From CAZDDB01 sp963843285 (GTDB lineage: Bacteria > Acidobacteriota > HRBIN11 > JAKEFK01): 64,000 nucleotides of DNA. Every line of letters starts with the position of its first letter. The stretch's first letter is position 1. The stretch is from contig CAWJJO010000017.1 of the NCBI GenBank assembly GCA_963843285.1, forward strand, positions 131,929 to 195,928. Direction: 5' to 3'. Both the position numbers and the translations under genes were made by a program. Positions 43,641-52,681 of this stretch are shown piece after piece. The notes below the pieces were generated by a model that saw only the letters and a list, made by a program, of their open reading frames with translations, searched no databases and was not told where the DNA came from.

Positions 43641-46600
43641 CTACTTTTTTGTAACTGTAAGCTGCACCGGCGTTGAATGAGTCAGAGCTCCGCTGGTGCC
43701 GACTACCTGGATTGTCTTCAATCCGGTCGCTGCTCCTTTCTGAACGGTAATGGTAAGCGTGCTGCTGGTTGCGGTTGCCGGATTCGGACTGAATGAGCAG
43801 GATGTTTTTGACGGCAAGCCAGAACAAGACAGATTTACAGCACCGCTAAATCCGTTTGTGCGCGTAATGGTGCATGTGCTGGTCTTGCTGGCTGACCATG
43901 GAATGCTCAAGGACGAAGGACTGCACGCAATGCTGAAATCGCCCACCGGGGCCGCAACAGTGGTGAAACTGAAGCCCGAAGTGAACGAGCCTGGGCCGCA
44001 GCCATTGTTTGCGCGGGCACGCCAGAAATAGGTTGTGCCGTTGCTCAATGCGGGTGAAACGGTCCATGTGCTGGTTGCCACATTTGCAGAACGCACGATG
44101 TTGGTGAATCCGGAATCGGTGGCAACCTGAACGTCGTAGGACGTTGCGCCGGAGACATCGCTCCAATCCAGAACTGGAGTTGTAGCTGTTCCCGTTGCGC
44201 CGTTCGTTGGCGTCGATAGAGAAGGCGTTCCGGGCAATGTACAGCCGCCACTTACCGCAAAAATCAGATCATCATGATCATCATACGATCCTGTGGTACA
44301 GGCAGACGGAGTTCCTTGATAACGGAACCGCGCGCGAACCGCCTGCAGGCTTCCGGAGGGTAGTGTGTAATTCGCGGATAGGATCTGCTGCCCGGTCGCC
44401 GTAGGAACGATCGTTCCGATGAGCGTCCAGGATGGATTCGTTGCATCGGCCGCATAGTACAGATCCAGCGCATCGGCTGAAGGAGTCGTCCACACCCATA
44501 CGGTGGCCTGAACCGTAGCTGTTTTTCCTGGGGCAAACGGACTGCTGTCGGTTGTAGAAACGCGGAGTTTGTCGTTCGATTCATCCGAATGAAATGATCC
44601 TGAGGTTCCGTCCGCGCACGAATTATTGATCGTGTTCGGCTGGTTTGGTTCCGGTCCCAGCGTTGCGCGTCCTATCAGCAACGTGCCGGAATCGCATCGA
44701 TTGCCAACCGTTGTGCACTTGGGAGCCTTCAGCGTTGCATCATACGAAGCGACTCCCGGATTGTTGACCGTAATGTTGATATCGATGCTGGATCCAACAT
44801 TGCCCGATGTGTCGTAGGCTTTGCTGCTCAAGTTGTGCCCGCTGTTGGAAACCGTCGTTGTATCCCAGTTGATCTGATATGGCGATGAATTATCCGATCC
44901 GATGAAAATGTTGTCCGCATAGAATTCAACAGAGGCAACTCCGATGTCGTCATTGGCATTCGCAGTCACCGGGATCGTTCCCACAACTGTGTCACCGGAA
45001 TGTGGGCTGGTAATCGAAGTTGTCGGCGGCGTCACATCTCCGCCTCCGCTTCCGCAGTTGTTAAATTTGAAAGAGCCGATTCGAGTATGCCAGTTAAAAC
45101 TGCCGTCCACAGCCATATACTCATCGGTATACCAGAATGTGCAATCATCTGTCGGATCGATGTTCAGACTGCTGTAATCTCCCCAGCGGCTGAGGCCCGA
45201 CGTTTGCACGCCCGTTCCTGCCATCAGCGTCGCTTCACCCTGGCCGAAAGTACCGACAGGATCCGAAGCCAGGCGCCCGCTGTAACGGATCGACGGTTTT
45301 ACATTATTCGCACTGCTGGCAACACTGAATCCCGCGCCGATGTTTCCGGCAGAATCCATCGCAACGCTTCCCATCCAGCGATGATTGGTATCGGGTGAAT
45401 ACGTGCCTTGCTGGAATACGCTGGGTGTTGTCGTGGAACTGTTCGCGGTACGAAGCTCGTACCAGCGAACGCCCGCGATGCCGGAAGCGCTCACGCTGTG
45501 ATTCACAATGAACGATTCCACTCCGGAGCGATTCCGGTACGCAAGACGGTTCATCAACCGGTCACCCAGTGAATCCAAGGTTTGCGTTGTTCCGGGCTGG
45601 CTGATGCAAGTTCCGCCATTGCAGGCTTCCGTAAAAGCATTCACAGATAAAACGGTTGGTCCGGTGAATGTGGAGTTCGCTGAATTAGCCCAATCAATTT
45701 TCAGTTTCCAGACATTCAACGAATTGGTACCGAAGGACATCACGTATTCCGGAGCGCCGGCCGGAGCTGTCGCGGGGCCGTCCTGGTCTGCAGCAAGTAG
45801 GCCGCCATTGGGTTCATCAAAGCACTGCATCGTGTTCGCCAGACCGCTGCGCAGCTTGCTTCCCTCATGCGCGCAAACTTTCCCTCCAGTGAAGGACGCA
45901 CCGTTGGCGAACATGTTGTAGGTAATGAAATAATCACCGTTCCAGACTCCCATCTTCGGATAATCATTGAAGCCGGTGCCGAATGAATAGGAAAAGCGGT
46001 TGTAACTTCCGGTCGGATCGCCGGTTGTGGATACAGCAACACACTGCAAATAAGGTTGAGAGGAGACTGCAAACTGACTGATGATCCAGCGATCGTTGAA
46101 CTGATCATAAATCACCGTAGGATCGCCGCTATTCGATGTCTGGCATTGGCCGCCAAAGCCGCTCCAGAGCGTATTGATTGCAACCGGACCATAAAGCACG
46201 GCGCCGCTAAACTTGTTAAACACAGCAAAAGAAAGATTCACGGTCTGGACATAATGAGATGGTCCGATATCGCCGTTCGTATCCGGCGGTGCAACATTCA
46301 CCGTATGGGTCCCCTGCGGGCCAACAAAGCCTTGTCCAATGCCTTCCAGATTTTTCATGGTTACCGGAATATTCGGACCTGTTCCGATGGATGTCTGCAA
46401 ACCAGGATCTAATCCGCCCGTAACAGGTTGGTTCGGATCGCGTGGCCGGGGAGGAAGCGGTTTGTTGGGCACGACTCTTTTGACACCCGCGGAAACAAGA
46501 ATTGGAGGAATATCACGAAGACGCGGTGAAACATCATGCTTCACCAGTTTGATGACCTGAGCGCCGCGTTTCACCGGAACATTCTTTTCCGGCGATTCAG

Positions 46601-46673
46601 CATAACCCGCCATGCCAATGAAACAGAGGAACAAAATTTGCGCTGTGAATATTCGTAAGGTTGGCTTGTTCAT
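43641..46673 (-). CDS. Large secreted protein with Ig-like and fibronectin-type domains
   Basis: 1010 residues with GGGAGG four bases before ATG 46,673. A signal peptide ends near GMAGYAES. The first 550 residues are a catalytic-looking or binding part of unclear family (VNVAPPDTNGDIGPSHYVQT is a conserved landmark). Then an Ig-like block (TSPHSGDTVVGTIPVTANAN with DIGVASVEFYADN), a spacer with CSGD-type repeats, a fibronectin III-like block (VLDWSDVSGATSYDVQVATD) and a C-terminal beta domain (SIACSPSSLSIPWSASKTST). Likely exported; role unknown. Confidence 0.8.
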   Translation of the reverse strand: MNKPTLRIFTAQILFLCFIGMAGYAESPEKNVPVKRGAQVIKLVKHDVSPRLRDIPPILVSAGVKRVVPNKPLPPRPRDPNQPVTGGLDPGLQTSIGTGPNIPVTMKNLEGIGQGFVGPQGTHTVNVAPPDTNGDIGPSHYVQTVNLSFAVFNKFSGAVLYGPVAINTLWSGFGGQCQTSNSGDPTVIYDQFNDRWIISQFAVSSQPYLQCVAVSTTGDPTGSYNRFSYSFGTGFNDYPKMGVWNGDYFITYNMFANGASFTGGKVCAHEGSKLRSGLANTMQCFDEPNGGLLAADQDGPATAPAGAPEYVMSFGTNSLNVWKLKIDWANSANSTFTGPTVLSVNAFTEACNGGTCISQPGTTQTLDSLGDRLMNRLAYRNRSGVESFIVNHSVSASGIAGVRWYELRTANSSTTTPSVFQQGTYSPDTNHRWMGSVAMDSAGNIGAGFSVASSANNVKPSIRYSGRLASDPVGTFGQGEATLMAGTGVQTSGLSRWGDYSSLNIDPTDDCTFWYTDEYMAVDGSFNWHTRIGSFKFNNCGSGGGDVTPPTTSITSPHSGDTVVGTIPVTANANDDIGVASVEFYADNIFIGSDNSSPYQINWDTTTVSNSGHNLSSKAYDTSGNVGSSIDINITVNNPGVASYDATLKAPKCTTVGNRCDSGTLLIGRATLGPEPNQPNTINNSCADGTSGSFHSDESNDKLRVSTTDSSPFAPGKTATVQATVWVWTTPSADALDLYYAADATNPSWTLIGTIVPTATGQQILSANYTLPSGSLQAVRARFRYQGTPSACTTGSYDDHDDLIFAVSGGCTLPGTPSLSTPTNGATGTATTPVLDWSDVSGATSYDVQVATDSGFTNIVRSANVATSTWTVSPALSNGTTYFWRARANNGCGPGSFTSGFSFTTVAAPVGDFSIACSPSSLSIPWSASKTSTCTITRTNGFSGAVNLSCSGLPSKTSCSFSPNPATATSSTLTITVQKGAATGLKTIQVVGTSGALTHSTPVQLTVTKK

Positions 46674-46733
46674 GACACCTCCCGATCCAAATGTTTCATT
46701 CTATTTCGAAACGTGTTTTGCCACAAATGGATC

Positions 46734-46805
46734 CACCACAAGGAGTCAAAGTGCACAAAGAAGAAAGTATTTTCCTAACTTTGTGTTCTTTGTGCCTTTG
46801 TGGTG
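46734..46805. repeat. Inverted-repeat element, family 2 copy, in a 359-base gap
   Basis: CACCACAAGGAGTCAAAG...CACAAAG and CTTTGTG...GTGCCTTTGTGGTG pair over about 27 bases. Same type as the element at 14,674. The other part of the gap (46,806-47,032) has a minus-strand 78-codon frame beginning MEDWIQEKGRMYELVIKMHA that runs into this repeat; I cannot assign or confirm it as a gene. Confidence 0.6.
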
Positions 46806-47032
46806 AATAGCCGCTTGCCGATTCCGAGCAGGTGAAAGCTCGCTCCCAGCAGATCTCCTTCTTCCTCAACCCGGCGTGCATTTTGATTACAAGCTCATAC
46901 ATTCTGCCCTTCTCTTGAATCCAATCTTCCACCTGATGTTGAAGACACTTGCGGTAACCTCATACTATTGGTACAGAAAATAAAAAATCAAATGAGTGAC
47001 GAAATCATCCGTCATTACATACGGTTAGGGTC

Positions 47033-48376
47033 TCAGAGGCGGTCGGGCATATCCGCGACAACATAGGACATGACGGCCATCGCGGCCACGCAGGCGGCGA
47101 GCTCCTGCGGGTTGACCTTGTCGAAGGTGTCGGCTTGCGTATGGTGTATGTCGAAGTAACGGGAAGTGTCCACATCCAGGGATGCGCCCATCACACCTTC
47201 GCGCATCATGGGTTCGATATCGACGGCGTCTCCGTCTTGCGCGATGTAGTCCGCGCCGATCCCGCTTAGAAGTTTGGCGATCTCGATGAAATCAGCGCGC
47301 GCCTGTGATGTGGCCTGCTTCGAGAGGCCGAAGCCTAATGGACGGAAAACGCCGAAGTCGGACTCGATTGCCAAAACATGATTGGCGAGTTCCGTTTTGT
47401 GGGCATCGCGATACCCTCTCCCGCCTCGCACACCATTCTCTTCGTTTGTGAAAAGAACGGCACGGATCGTTCGGCGCGGTCTAAGTCCCAGCGTTTTGAG
47501 AAGTCGCACAGTTTCCCAGGAAACGATGCAACCGCCTCCGTCATCATGCGCACCTGAGCCTACGTCCCAGGAGTCGATATGTCCCCCGATGAGAACTACC
47601 TCTTCCGGCTTCTCAGAGCCCTGTATTTCGCCAACAACATTGGCCGATTCGGCGTCCGGAAGAAACTTTGCGTTCATCATGAGCTGAAGTTGCAGTTGTT
47701 CACCGCGCTCCTGCATGCGCTGAAGAAACTCCGCGCATTCGATGGTAATTGTTGCAGCAGGGATCTTCGGTTGGTCTTCCAGGTATTCAAGCGATCCTGC
47801 GTGCAGTGTCTGCAGACTTACCGGTGTGATCGAACGCACGATTGCAGCCACCGCGCCGCGCATCGCTGCTCGCGACGGCCCGTGGATGCGGTACGGCACG
47901 GTTGCCGAATAGTTCGTGAAGGGCGCATTATAGACAACGATTTTCCCGCGCGTCTTTTCGCCCAGCGCATCGAGTTCATCGAAGCTGCGTACAACCAACG
48001 CGTCCGCGGTGATGCCTCCGGACGGCGTACCGATGCTGTTGCCCAAACCCAGCATGCTGAGTTTTTGGCGGACCGGTGACACGACTTCCAGGCTTTCCTC
48101 ACCGCGCACCCAGTGCGGCACCATCACTTTCTCGGTGCGTACGTTGTCCAGCCCGTCGCGTTTCATCTCCGTGACGGCCCATTCAATTGCGTGCTCAAGC
48201 GACTCCGAGCCGCAGAGGCGATTGCCAATGCGATCGGTCAACCATTCGAGTCGATGATAAGCCATATCGCTAACGAGCGCCGTGCCAATGATGCGAGCAC
48301 TGCAATCGCGGTAATCCTCGATCTTCACTCGCGATGGTGGAAGCCGTGTAACTACAACGTTTTCGTTAGACTTCAT
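47033..48376 (-). CDS. M28-family zinc aminopeptidase
   Basis: 447 residues. GGHIDSWDVGSGAHDDGGGC supplies the His and Asp ligands of the di-zinc site, TNEENGVRGGRGYRDAH the catalytic Glu and the next ligand, and DIHHTQADTFDKV the last His. A PA-like insert (VVRSFDELDALGEKTRGKIV) occurs near residue 145-170, as in plasma glutamate carboxypeptidase-like members. No clear signal peptide is seen, so cytosolic action is possible. It stands on the minus strand just downstream of the exporter at 48,396 and may be co-transcribed with it. Confidence 0.9.
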   Translation of the reverse strand: MKSNENVVVTRLPPSRVKIEDYRDCSARIIGTALVSDMAYHRLEWLTDRIGNRLCGSESLEHAIEWAVTEMKRDGLDNVRTEKVMVPHWVRGEESLEVVSPVRQKLSMLGLGNSIGTPSGGITADALVVRSFDELDALGEKTRGKIVVYNAPFTNYSATVPYRIHGPSRAAMRGAVAAIVRSITPVSLQTLHAGSLEYLEDQPKIPAATITIECAEFLQRMQERGEQLQLQLMMNAKFLPDAESANVVGEIQGSEKPEEVVLIGGHIDSWDVGSGAHDDGGGCIVSWETVRLLKTLGLRPRRTIRAVLFTNEENGVRGGRGYRDAHKTELANHVLAIESDFGVFRPLGFGLSKQATSQARADFIEIAKLLSGIGADYIAQDGDAVDIEPMMREGVMGASLDVDTSRYFDIHHTQADTFDKVNPQELAACVAAMAVMSYVVADMPDRL

Positions 48377-48395
48377 ATTTTTGTTATGTCTCCCT

Positions 48396-49319
48396 TTAGG
48401 CTAAAGCATCACGCTCTCTATGCAATGCAACACCACATGCTACCAGCAAAATGCCGACTATTTCCAAAACGGATGGCACCTGGTGTAAGACAACAGCTCC
48501 AATCACGACCGCGAATGATGGTAGTAATGATAGAAGCAGAGAGAATGTAGCGCGCGGCAATCTTGCCATGGCCAGTTGATCGCAGACGTAAGGAATAACT
48601 GACGAACAAATTCCAACGCCGATTCCAGCCAACAATAGATGCGGCTGCCGAAACGCAGGAAGCGCGCCGCGGAGTCCCAGCGGGATTACCGTGATCAACG
48701 CAATCAGCATCGCGACTCCCAGACGATCAATTCCTTCGGCGCCGCCATCTTGCGCAATTCGATGGCCCAGTATGATGTACAGCATGAAGAAGGCGCAATT
48801 GGCAAAGGCAAACAGATAACCGATCGGTTCGCCGCCGAAGCGGACCCCTGTCAGGATCCAACCACCGCACGCCGCAAACGCCAGAGCGGCGATATTGCGC
48901 CGTGTCCGCACGCCGAAAGCTGCCAGCAGAATTGGCCCGATAAATTCGATTGCGCTTACGGTGCTCAACGGCAGTCGCGAGATTGCCTGATAGAAGCAGA
49001 CGTTCATGACGCCAAGCACGACACCCAGGCACAGCAAAGTGTTTCGTTGTGCCGGTGATTGCCTGGATAGAGTCTTCCATGGGCGACGCCAGAGCGCAAA
49101 GGCAGCAGCCGCGCTCGCGATTCGGAGCCAGGCCACCCCTAGCACGGACAGATGTGCAAACAGCAGTACGGCAAAAGCCGGCCCGAGATAATGAAATACG
49201 GCGCTGATAAAAAAGAATACGTGCGGCGGTATTACCGTCTTTGCGTCCGGAAGAACTGAAGAATCACGTATCATGGATTGCATTTGTTTATGATATGATC
49301 TAAAACGATAAAGATACAT
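48396..49319 (-). CDS. EamA/RhtA-type exporter (threonine/homoserine-like)
   Basis: About 292-307 residues (start Met1, Met13 or Met16). Ten membrane helices in two EamA halves; STVSAIEFIGPILLAAFGVR and RFGGEPIGYLFAFANCAFFM match RhtA-type exporters. These export amino acids such as threonine across the inner membrane. It is divergent from an Lrp-type regulator with about 30 bases between starts, which suggests the regulator controls it. The M28 peptidase follows, so export may relieve excess amino acid. Confidence 0.88.
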   Translation of the reverse strand: MYLYRFRSYHKQMQSMIRDSSVLPDAKTVIPPHVFFFISAVFHYLGPAFAVLLFAHLSVLGVAWLRIASAAAAFALWRRPWKTLSRQSPAQRNTLLCLGVVLGVMNVCFYQAISRLPLSTVSAIEFIGPILLAAFGVRTRRNIAALAFAACGGWILTGVRFGGEPIGYLFAFANCAFFMLYIILGHRIAQDGGAEGIDRLGVAMLIALITVIPLGLRGALPAFRQPHLLLAGIGVGICSSVIPYVCDQLAMARLPRATFSLLLSLLPSFAVVIGAVVLHQVPSVLEIVGILLVACGVALHRERDALA

Positions 49320-49345
49320 GGCAATACTAAGGTATATGGAGTAAA

Positions 49346-49858
49346 GTGACTAAAGATTTAAGTAAAAAGCAGATATTTGCTTACAAACCTACGGAAGAGG
49401 TATCTGACGCCGTCAACATCCGTATATTGAGGGAACTGCAAAAGGATCCGCGAATCACCATGGCGAGGCTTGGCCGTCGCGTCGGTCTTTCCCCGCCGGC
49501 CGTAACGGAGCGTGTTCGGCGCCTGGAGGAAAGCGGCGTCATCCGGGGTTATTACCTGGAAATCAATCCATCCGCGCTTGGGTTGCCGATTGCAGCATAT
49601 GTGCGCATTCGCCCGAACCCTGGGCAGCTACCGAAGATCGCCGAGCTTGCGCGAAGTATTCCGGAGGTTGTGGAATGCCACCGCGTAACGGGAGAGGATT
49701 GCTTCATCTTGAAAGTGTATCTACCGAGCCTCGATCAACTGGATCGGATTCTGGATAGCTTTCTCGCGCACGGCACTACAACCACATCACTGATTCAGTC
49801 GTCTCCTGTCCCTCTGCGCCCGCCACCATTGCCGGAAGATACCAGACGCGAAAGATGA
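49346..49858 (+). CDS. Lrp/AsnC-type transcription regulator
   Basis: 170 residues from GTG 49,346. The N-terminal winged helix-turn-helix (RILRELQKDPRITMARLGRR with VGLSPPAVTERVRRLEESGV) is followed by the RAM ligand domain (YYLEINPSALGLPIAAYVRI ... ARSIPEVVECHRVTGEDCFI). Such proteins sense amino acids. Divergent from the exporter gene; the shared 26-base gap must hold both promoters. Confidence 0.93.
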   Translation: MTKDLSKKQIFAYKPTEEVSDAVNIRILRELQKDPRITMARLGRRVGLSPPAVTERVRRLEESGVIRGYYLEINPSALGLPIAAYVRIRPNPGQLPKIAELARSIPEVVECHRVTGEDCFILKVYLPSLDQLDRILDSFLAHGTTTTSLIQSSPVPLRPPPLPEDTRRER

Positions 49859-49884
49859 ATGAATTCGAAAATTAGGAGATAGCT

Positions 49885-50997
49885 ATGAAAACGATTCTGG
49901 TTTGCATCTTGATTCTGATTTTTCCATTCAGTGTAACGCTCGCCAAAAATAATTACAAAGGAACGGCTTCTGGAGAATTGCAAGTGAATGGGAAGAAAGT
50001 GGAACTTCAGTATTCATACGCCGTGATGAAGGGAAGCAAATTGAGTGTGATTCTTTCCGACCGGCCGGTCCCCATGGAAGCGCTCGGTAACTACAAAATG
50101 CTGGTTCGTCTTGCGGGTGACGGCCAAATCAGAGCGGTTGAAGTTGTGCTTGACTCAAATAAAAAGGCTGCTGAAGTATTCTTCTTTGATGATAGGCTGC
50201 CCCCTGAGTTGTCCGTGAAAGAACCCGGACCCTTCAGTCCCAAGAAAGTAGATGACAAAATTGTTACGGGGAAACTCGTAATGAATGATTCAGAATATTC
50301 TTTTGGCTACAGCGCGGATTTTTCTGCCCCTGTTTTCCACCCCGCAGTAACTCCCGGCAGCTCTGTGGATTCCAGTATGAGCGCTCAGGACCAGGCAAAA
50401 ACCGGATTAAAAAACGCAGGGCTCGATTTTGACGAAGCTACTTTCACCCGGAAAGTGCAGGCCGGCGATGCCGGCGCGGTTCAGCTCTTTTTGCAAGCTG
50501 GAATGCCTCCCATGGTTCGCGGTAAATCAGCTCTCTGGACGGCCATTGACTTTAAACATGTGGAGGTAGCCAAAACGCTGATTGAAGCCGGCGCGGATGT
50601 GAATGAGCCGGGAGACTATGGACAATCGATGTTGATGCGGGCCTGCGACATGAAAGATCTTTCACTCGTGGAGCTGTTGATTCAAGCCGGAGCTGATGTG
50701 AACCGGCTGAATGATTATGGAATTGGACCTCTAGCGTCTTCTGCTGAACAGGGAAGTAAGGAAATTGTAGAACTGTTGCTTCGCTTCGGCGCGGATGTGA
50801 ACGCGCGAAACACCTCGGGAGGAACGGCCCTGCAGGTCGCCGTTTTGCGTGGTTATACTGATATCGTAAAAATATTGATCGATGCCGGCGCGGATGTCCA
50901 ACGGGATCGCAAGGAACTGCTGGAGATAGCGCGTAACGAAAAGCATCCCGAAGTTGAAAAACTGATCCGCGAAGCCCCTGCTCGTCCGAAGAAGTGA
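49885..50997 (+). CDS. Secreted ankyrin-repeat protein
   Basis: 370 residues. A signal peptide ends in FSVTLAK. Residues 20-150 are a beta-rich part of unknown type (GTASGELQVNGKKVELQYSY). Four or so ankyrin repeats follow (GADVNEPGDYGQSMLMRACD; ELLIQAGADVNRLNDYG; GADVNARNTSGGTALQVAVL). AGGAGA five bases before the ATG supports the start. Ankyrin repeats bind proteins; the partner is unknown. Its stop lies 40 bases ahead of the PIN-toxin remnant. Confidence 0.85.
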   Translation: MKTILVCILILIFPFSVTLAKNNYKGTASGELQVNGKKVELQYSYAVMKGSKLSVILSDRPVPMEALGNYKMLVRLAGDGQIRAVEVVLDSNKKAAEVFFFDDRLPPELSVKEPGPFSPKKVDDKIVTGKLVMNDSEYSFGYSADFSAPVFHPAVTPGSSVDSSMSAQDQAKTGLKNAGLDFDEATFTRKVQAGDAGAVQLFLQAGMPPMVRGKSALWTAIDFKHVEVAKTLIEAGADVNEPGDYGQSMLMRACDMKDLSLVELLIQAGADVNRLNDYGIGPLASSAEQGSKEIVELLLRFGADVNARNTSGGTALQVAVLRGYTDIVKILIDAGADVQRDRKELLEIARNEKHPEVEKLIREAPARPKK

Positions 50998-51047
50998 TCC
51001 AACTAACACGTCAGCAAAATCCTCTGGCGGGTGGGCATACCGGTAGT

Positions 51048-51140
51048 CATAACAAAAAGGACTTTGGAAAGGCCCGACAATTTGGAATCCGCGTGGCCAC
51101 TCCGAAAGAATTCCTGCGAGAAATTGGAGAAATAAGATGA
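51048..51140 (+). pseudogene. C-terminal remnant of a PIN-family toxin
   Basis: HNKKDFGKARQFGIRVATPK and EFLREIGEIR then TGA is the typical end of PIN-domain toxins of the COG1569 type. Upstream of HNKKDF no PIN sequence remains. The stop overlaps the antitoxin start as ATGA. The active-site Asp residues in the N-terminal part are gone, so the toxin is dead. Confidence 0.6.
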
Positions 51141-51373
51141 GCACGATAAGTCTTAGACTTCCTGAATCACTGCACAAAACCGCAAAGCTTGTGGCGGAGC
51201 GAGATGGAATTTCCATGAATCAGCTGATCGCTTCTGCGCTTGCGGAAAAAATGGCCGCATTCGCTACAAAGGAGTATCTGGAGGAAAGAGCGAAGAGGGG
51301 GAACAAGAAGAAATTTGCTCGGGCGCTGAAGAAGGTCAGTAACGTTGAAGCGGATGAGTACGACCGATTGTAG
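51137..51373 (+). CDS. Ribbon-helix-helix antitoxin, orphaned
   Basis: 78 residues. STISLRLPESLHKTAKLVAE with GISMNQLIASALAEKMAAF is a ribbon-helix-helix DNA-binding fold, and the charged end LEERAKRGNKKKFARALKKV is the partner-binding tail. Genes of this type sit next to PIN toxins; only the toxin tail is left upstream (four-base overlap). Confidence 0.85.
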   Translation: MSTISLRLPESLHKTAKLVAERDGISMNQLIASALAEKMAAFATKEYLEERAKRGNKKKFARALKKVSNVEADEYDRL

Positions 51374-51394
51374 TAGACATTGCCTGGTGTCAGA

Positions 51395-52546
51395 TCAGCT
51401 TGATTTTCCGAACCAGCGGGTTACGCGCGAGGAAGTAAACGTATCTTTGTCGGCGCGAAATTCGCGGGAGGGACCGAGGAACCGGACGTCCGGTGCGGGG
51501 CCGCCTAGAAAGTTTACTTCGATCTTTGCAACCGTGCCGCCTCCAAACTCCAGAAAACAGGTGCCTACGCCGTCAAATTTTCCGGGGGAACCTGTTCCGC
51601 GAATGCGATACGCAATTTCATCCGCAACCGTTCGAGCGGCGCGATCCGCAAACGCGCCGGCTTTCGGTATGGCCGCTGTGCCGATCGGAATCTTGGTGAC
51701 ATCTCCGACCGCGTAAACATCGGGAAAACGCGTTTCCAGATTCTGGATATTCACCGGGATCCAGCCTTCTTCTACCAGCCCGGATGCTGCCACTGCTGCA
51801 GGAACTCGATGGACCGGCACACCCATGAAGAGATCGTAAGGCACTACATCTCGTTCTTTCACTATGGCACGCTTTCCGTTCGCATCGATGGAAGTCACCA
51901 GATGACCGGGAAGAAATTCGATGTTGCGCTCCGCGAAAAGACGCAGGACCGTTCCAGAGCCTTCTTTGGAAACGGGAAGTGGTGTGGGCGCCGGACTCAG
52001 AACGCGGATGGTAGTGCCGTTGCGAACTCCGCGATCCACAAGATAATCATGCAGTTGGAGTGCCGCTTCAAACGGAGCGGGTGGGCATTTGTATGGAAGA
52101 CCCAGAATTGAAATCAGAGCCGTACCTGCCTTGAAATCCGGAAGCGCCTGACTCAATCGCTCCACGCCGCCAAGTGTGTAGAATTCGTGCCCGCCTTCCA
52201 TCAGCCCCGGCGTTGCACCCGGATTCACTTCCGCACCCAGCGCAACCACGAGTATGTCCGCGGCATATGTGCCGGCGTTGGTCCTGACGCTGCGTTTTGC
52301 CGGATCAATGGCCTCAATCTGTTCGCGACGGAAATCAATCACCGGCGAAATATCACGATAGTAGGACTTGATCTCATCGGGGCGTTTCCGGCCGAACATC
52401 ACTTCGTATTTCGAAAATCCGAAAATGAAATAATCGTTCCGATCAATCAGCGTGACACGCACGTCGTCCGGAAGAATCTCCAGCAGACGTGTTGCGAGTT
52501 CGAGTCCGCCAAATCCGGCTCCAAGAATGACTACCTGTTTTTTCAT
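51395..52546 (-). CDS. FAD-dependent pyridine-nucleotide or sulfide oxidoreductase
   Basis: 383 residues from ATG 52,546. VVILGAGFGGLELATRLLEI is the FAD dinucleotide fold and VYAVGDVTKIPIG the second FAD contact. The body (MFGRKRPDEIKSYYRDISPV; ILGLPYKCPPAPFEAALQLH) resembles the sulfide:quinone reductase/FCSD type rather than NDH-2; the CPPAPFE cysteine is one of the redox-cysteine candidates. Membrane attachment or the acceptor cannot be told. It converges with the RHH antitoxin at 51,137. Confidence 0.83.
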   Translation of the reverse strand: MKKQVVILGAGFGGLELATRLLEILPDDVRVTLIDRNDYFIFGFSKYEVMFGRKRPDEIKSYYRDISPVIDFRREQIEAIDPAKRSVRTNAGTYAADILVVALGAEVNPGATPGLMEGGHEFYTLGGVERLSQALPDFKAGTALISILGLPYKCPPAPFEAALQLHDYLVDRGVRNGTTIRVLSPAPTPLPVSKEGSGTVLRLFAERNIEFLPGHLVTSIDANGKRAIVKERDVVPYDLFMGVPVHRVPAAVAASGLVEEGWIPVNIQNLETRFPDVYAVGDVTKIPIGTAAIPKAGAFADRAARTVADEIAYRIRGTGSPGKFDGVGTCFLEFGGGTVAKIEVNFLGGPAPDVRFLGPSREFRADKDTFTSSRVTRWFGKSS

Positions 52547-52558
52547 AAGATCCAGTAT

Positions 52559-52636
52559 AACCGTTTGTAACGCCGGCGTCCCGCCGGCAGAGCTCGAGCT
52601 CAAGAGCCTGCGAGACGCAGGCGCTGCAAACCGTTC
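52559..52636. repeat. Inverted-repeat element, family 1 copy C
   Basis: CCGTTTGTAACGCCGGC (left) and GCAGGCGCTGCAAACCGTT (right) match the family 1 core around a short GAGCTCGAGCTC palindrome. Fills the gap between divergent genes; the potD promoter must overlap or follow it. Confidence 0.65.
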
Positions 52637-52681
52637 AGAATATCTCTTTGATGATAGAATCCTTCAAAGGGGACTGAATCC

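Noticed and set aside
46696..46932. Minus-strand 78-codon frame MEDWIQEKG...
   Set aside because: Half of it is made of the family 2 repeat and no family is recognised; cannot be supported as a gene.
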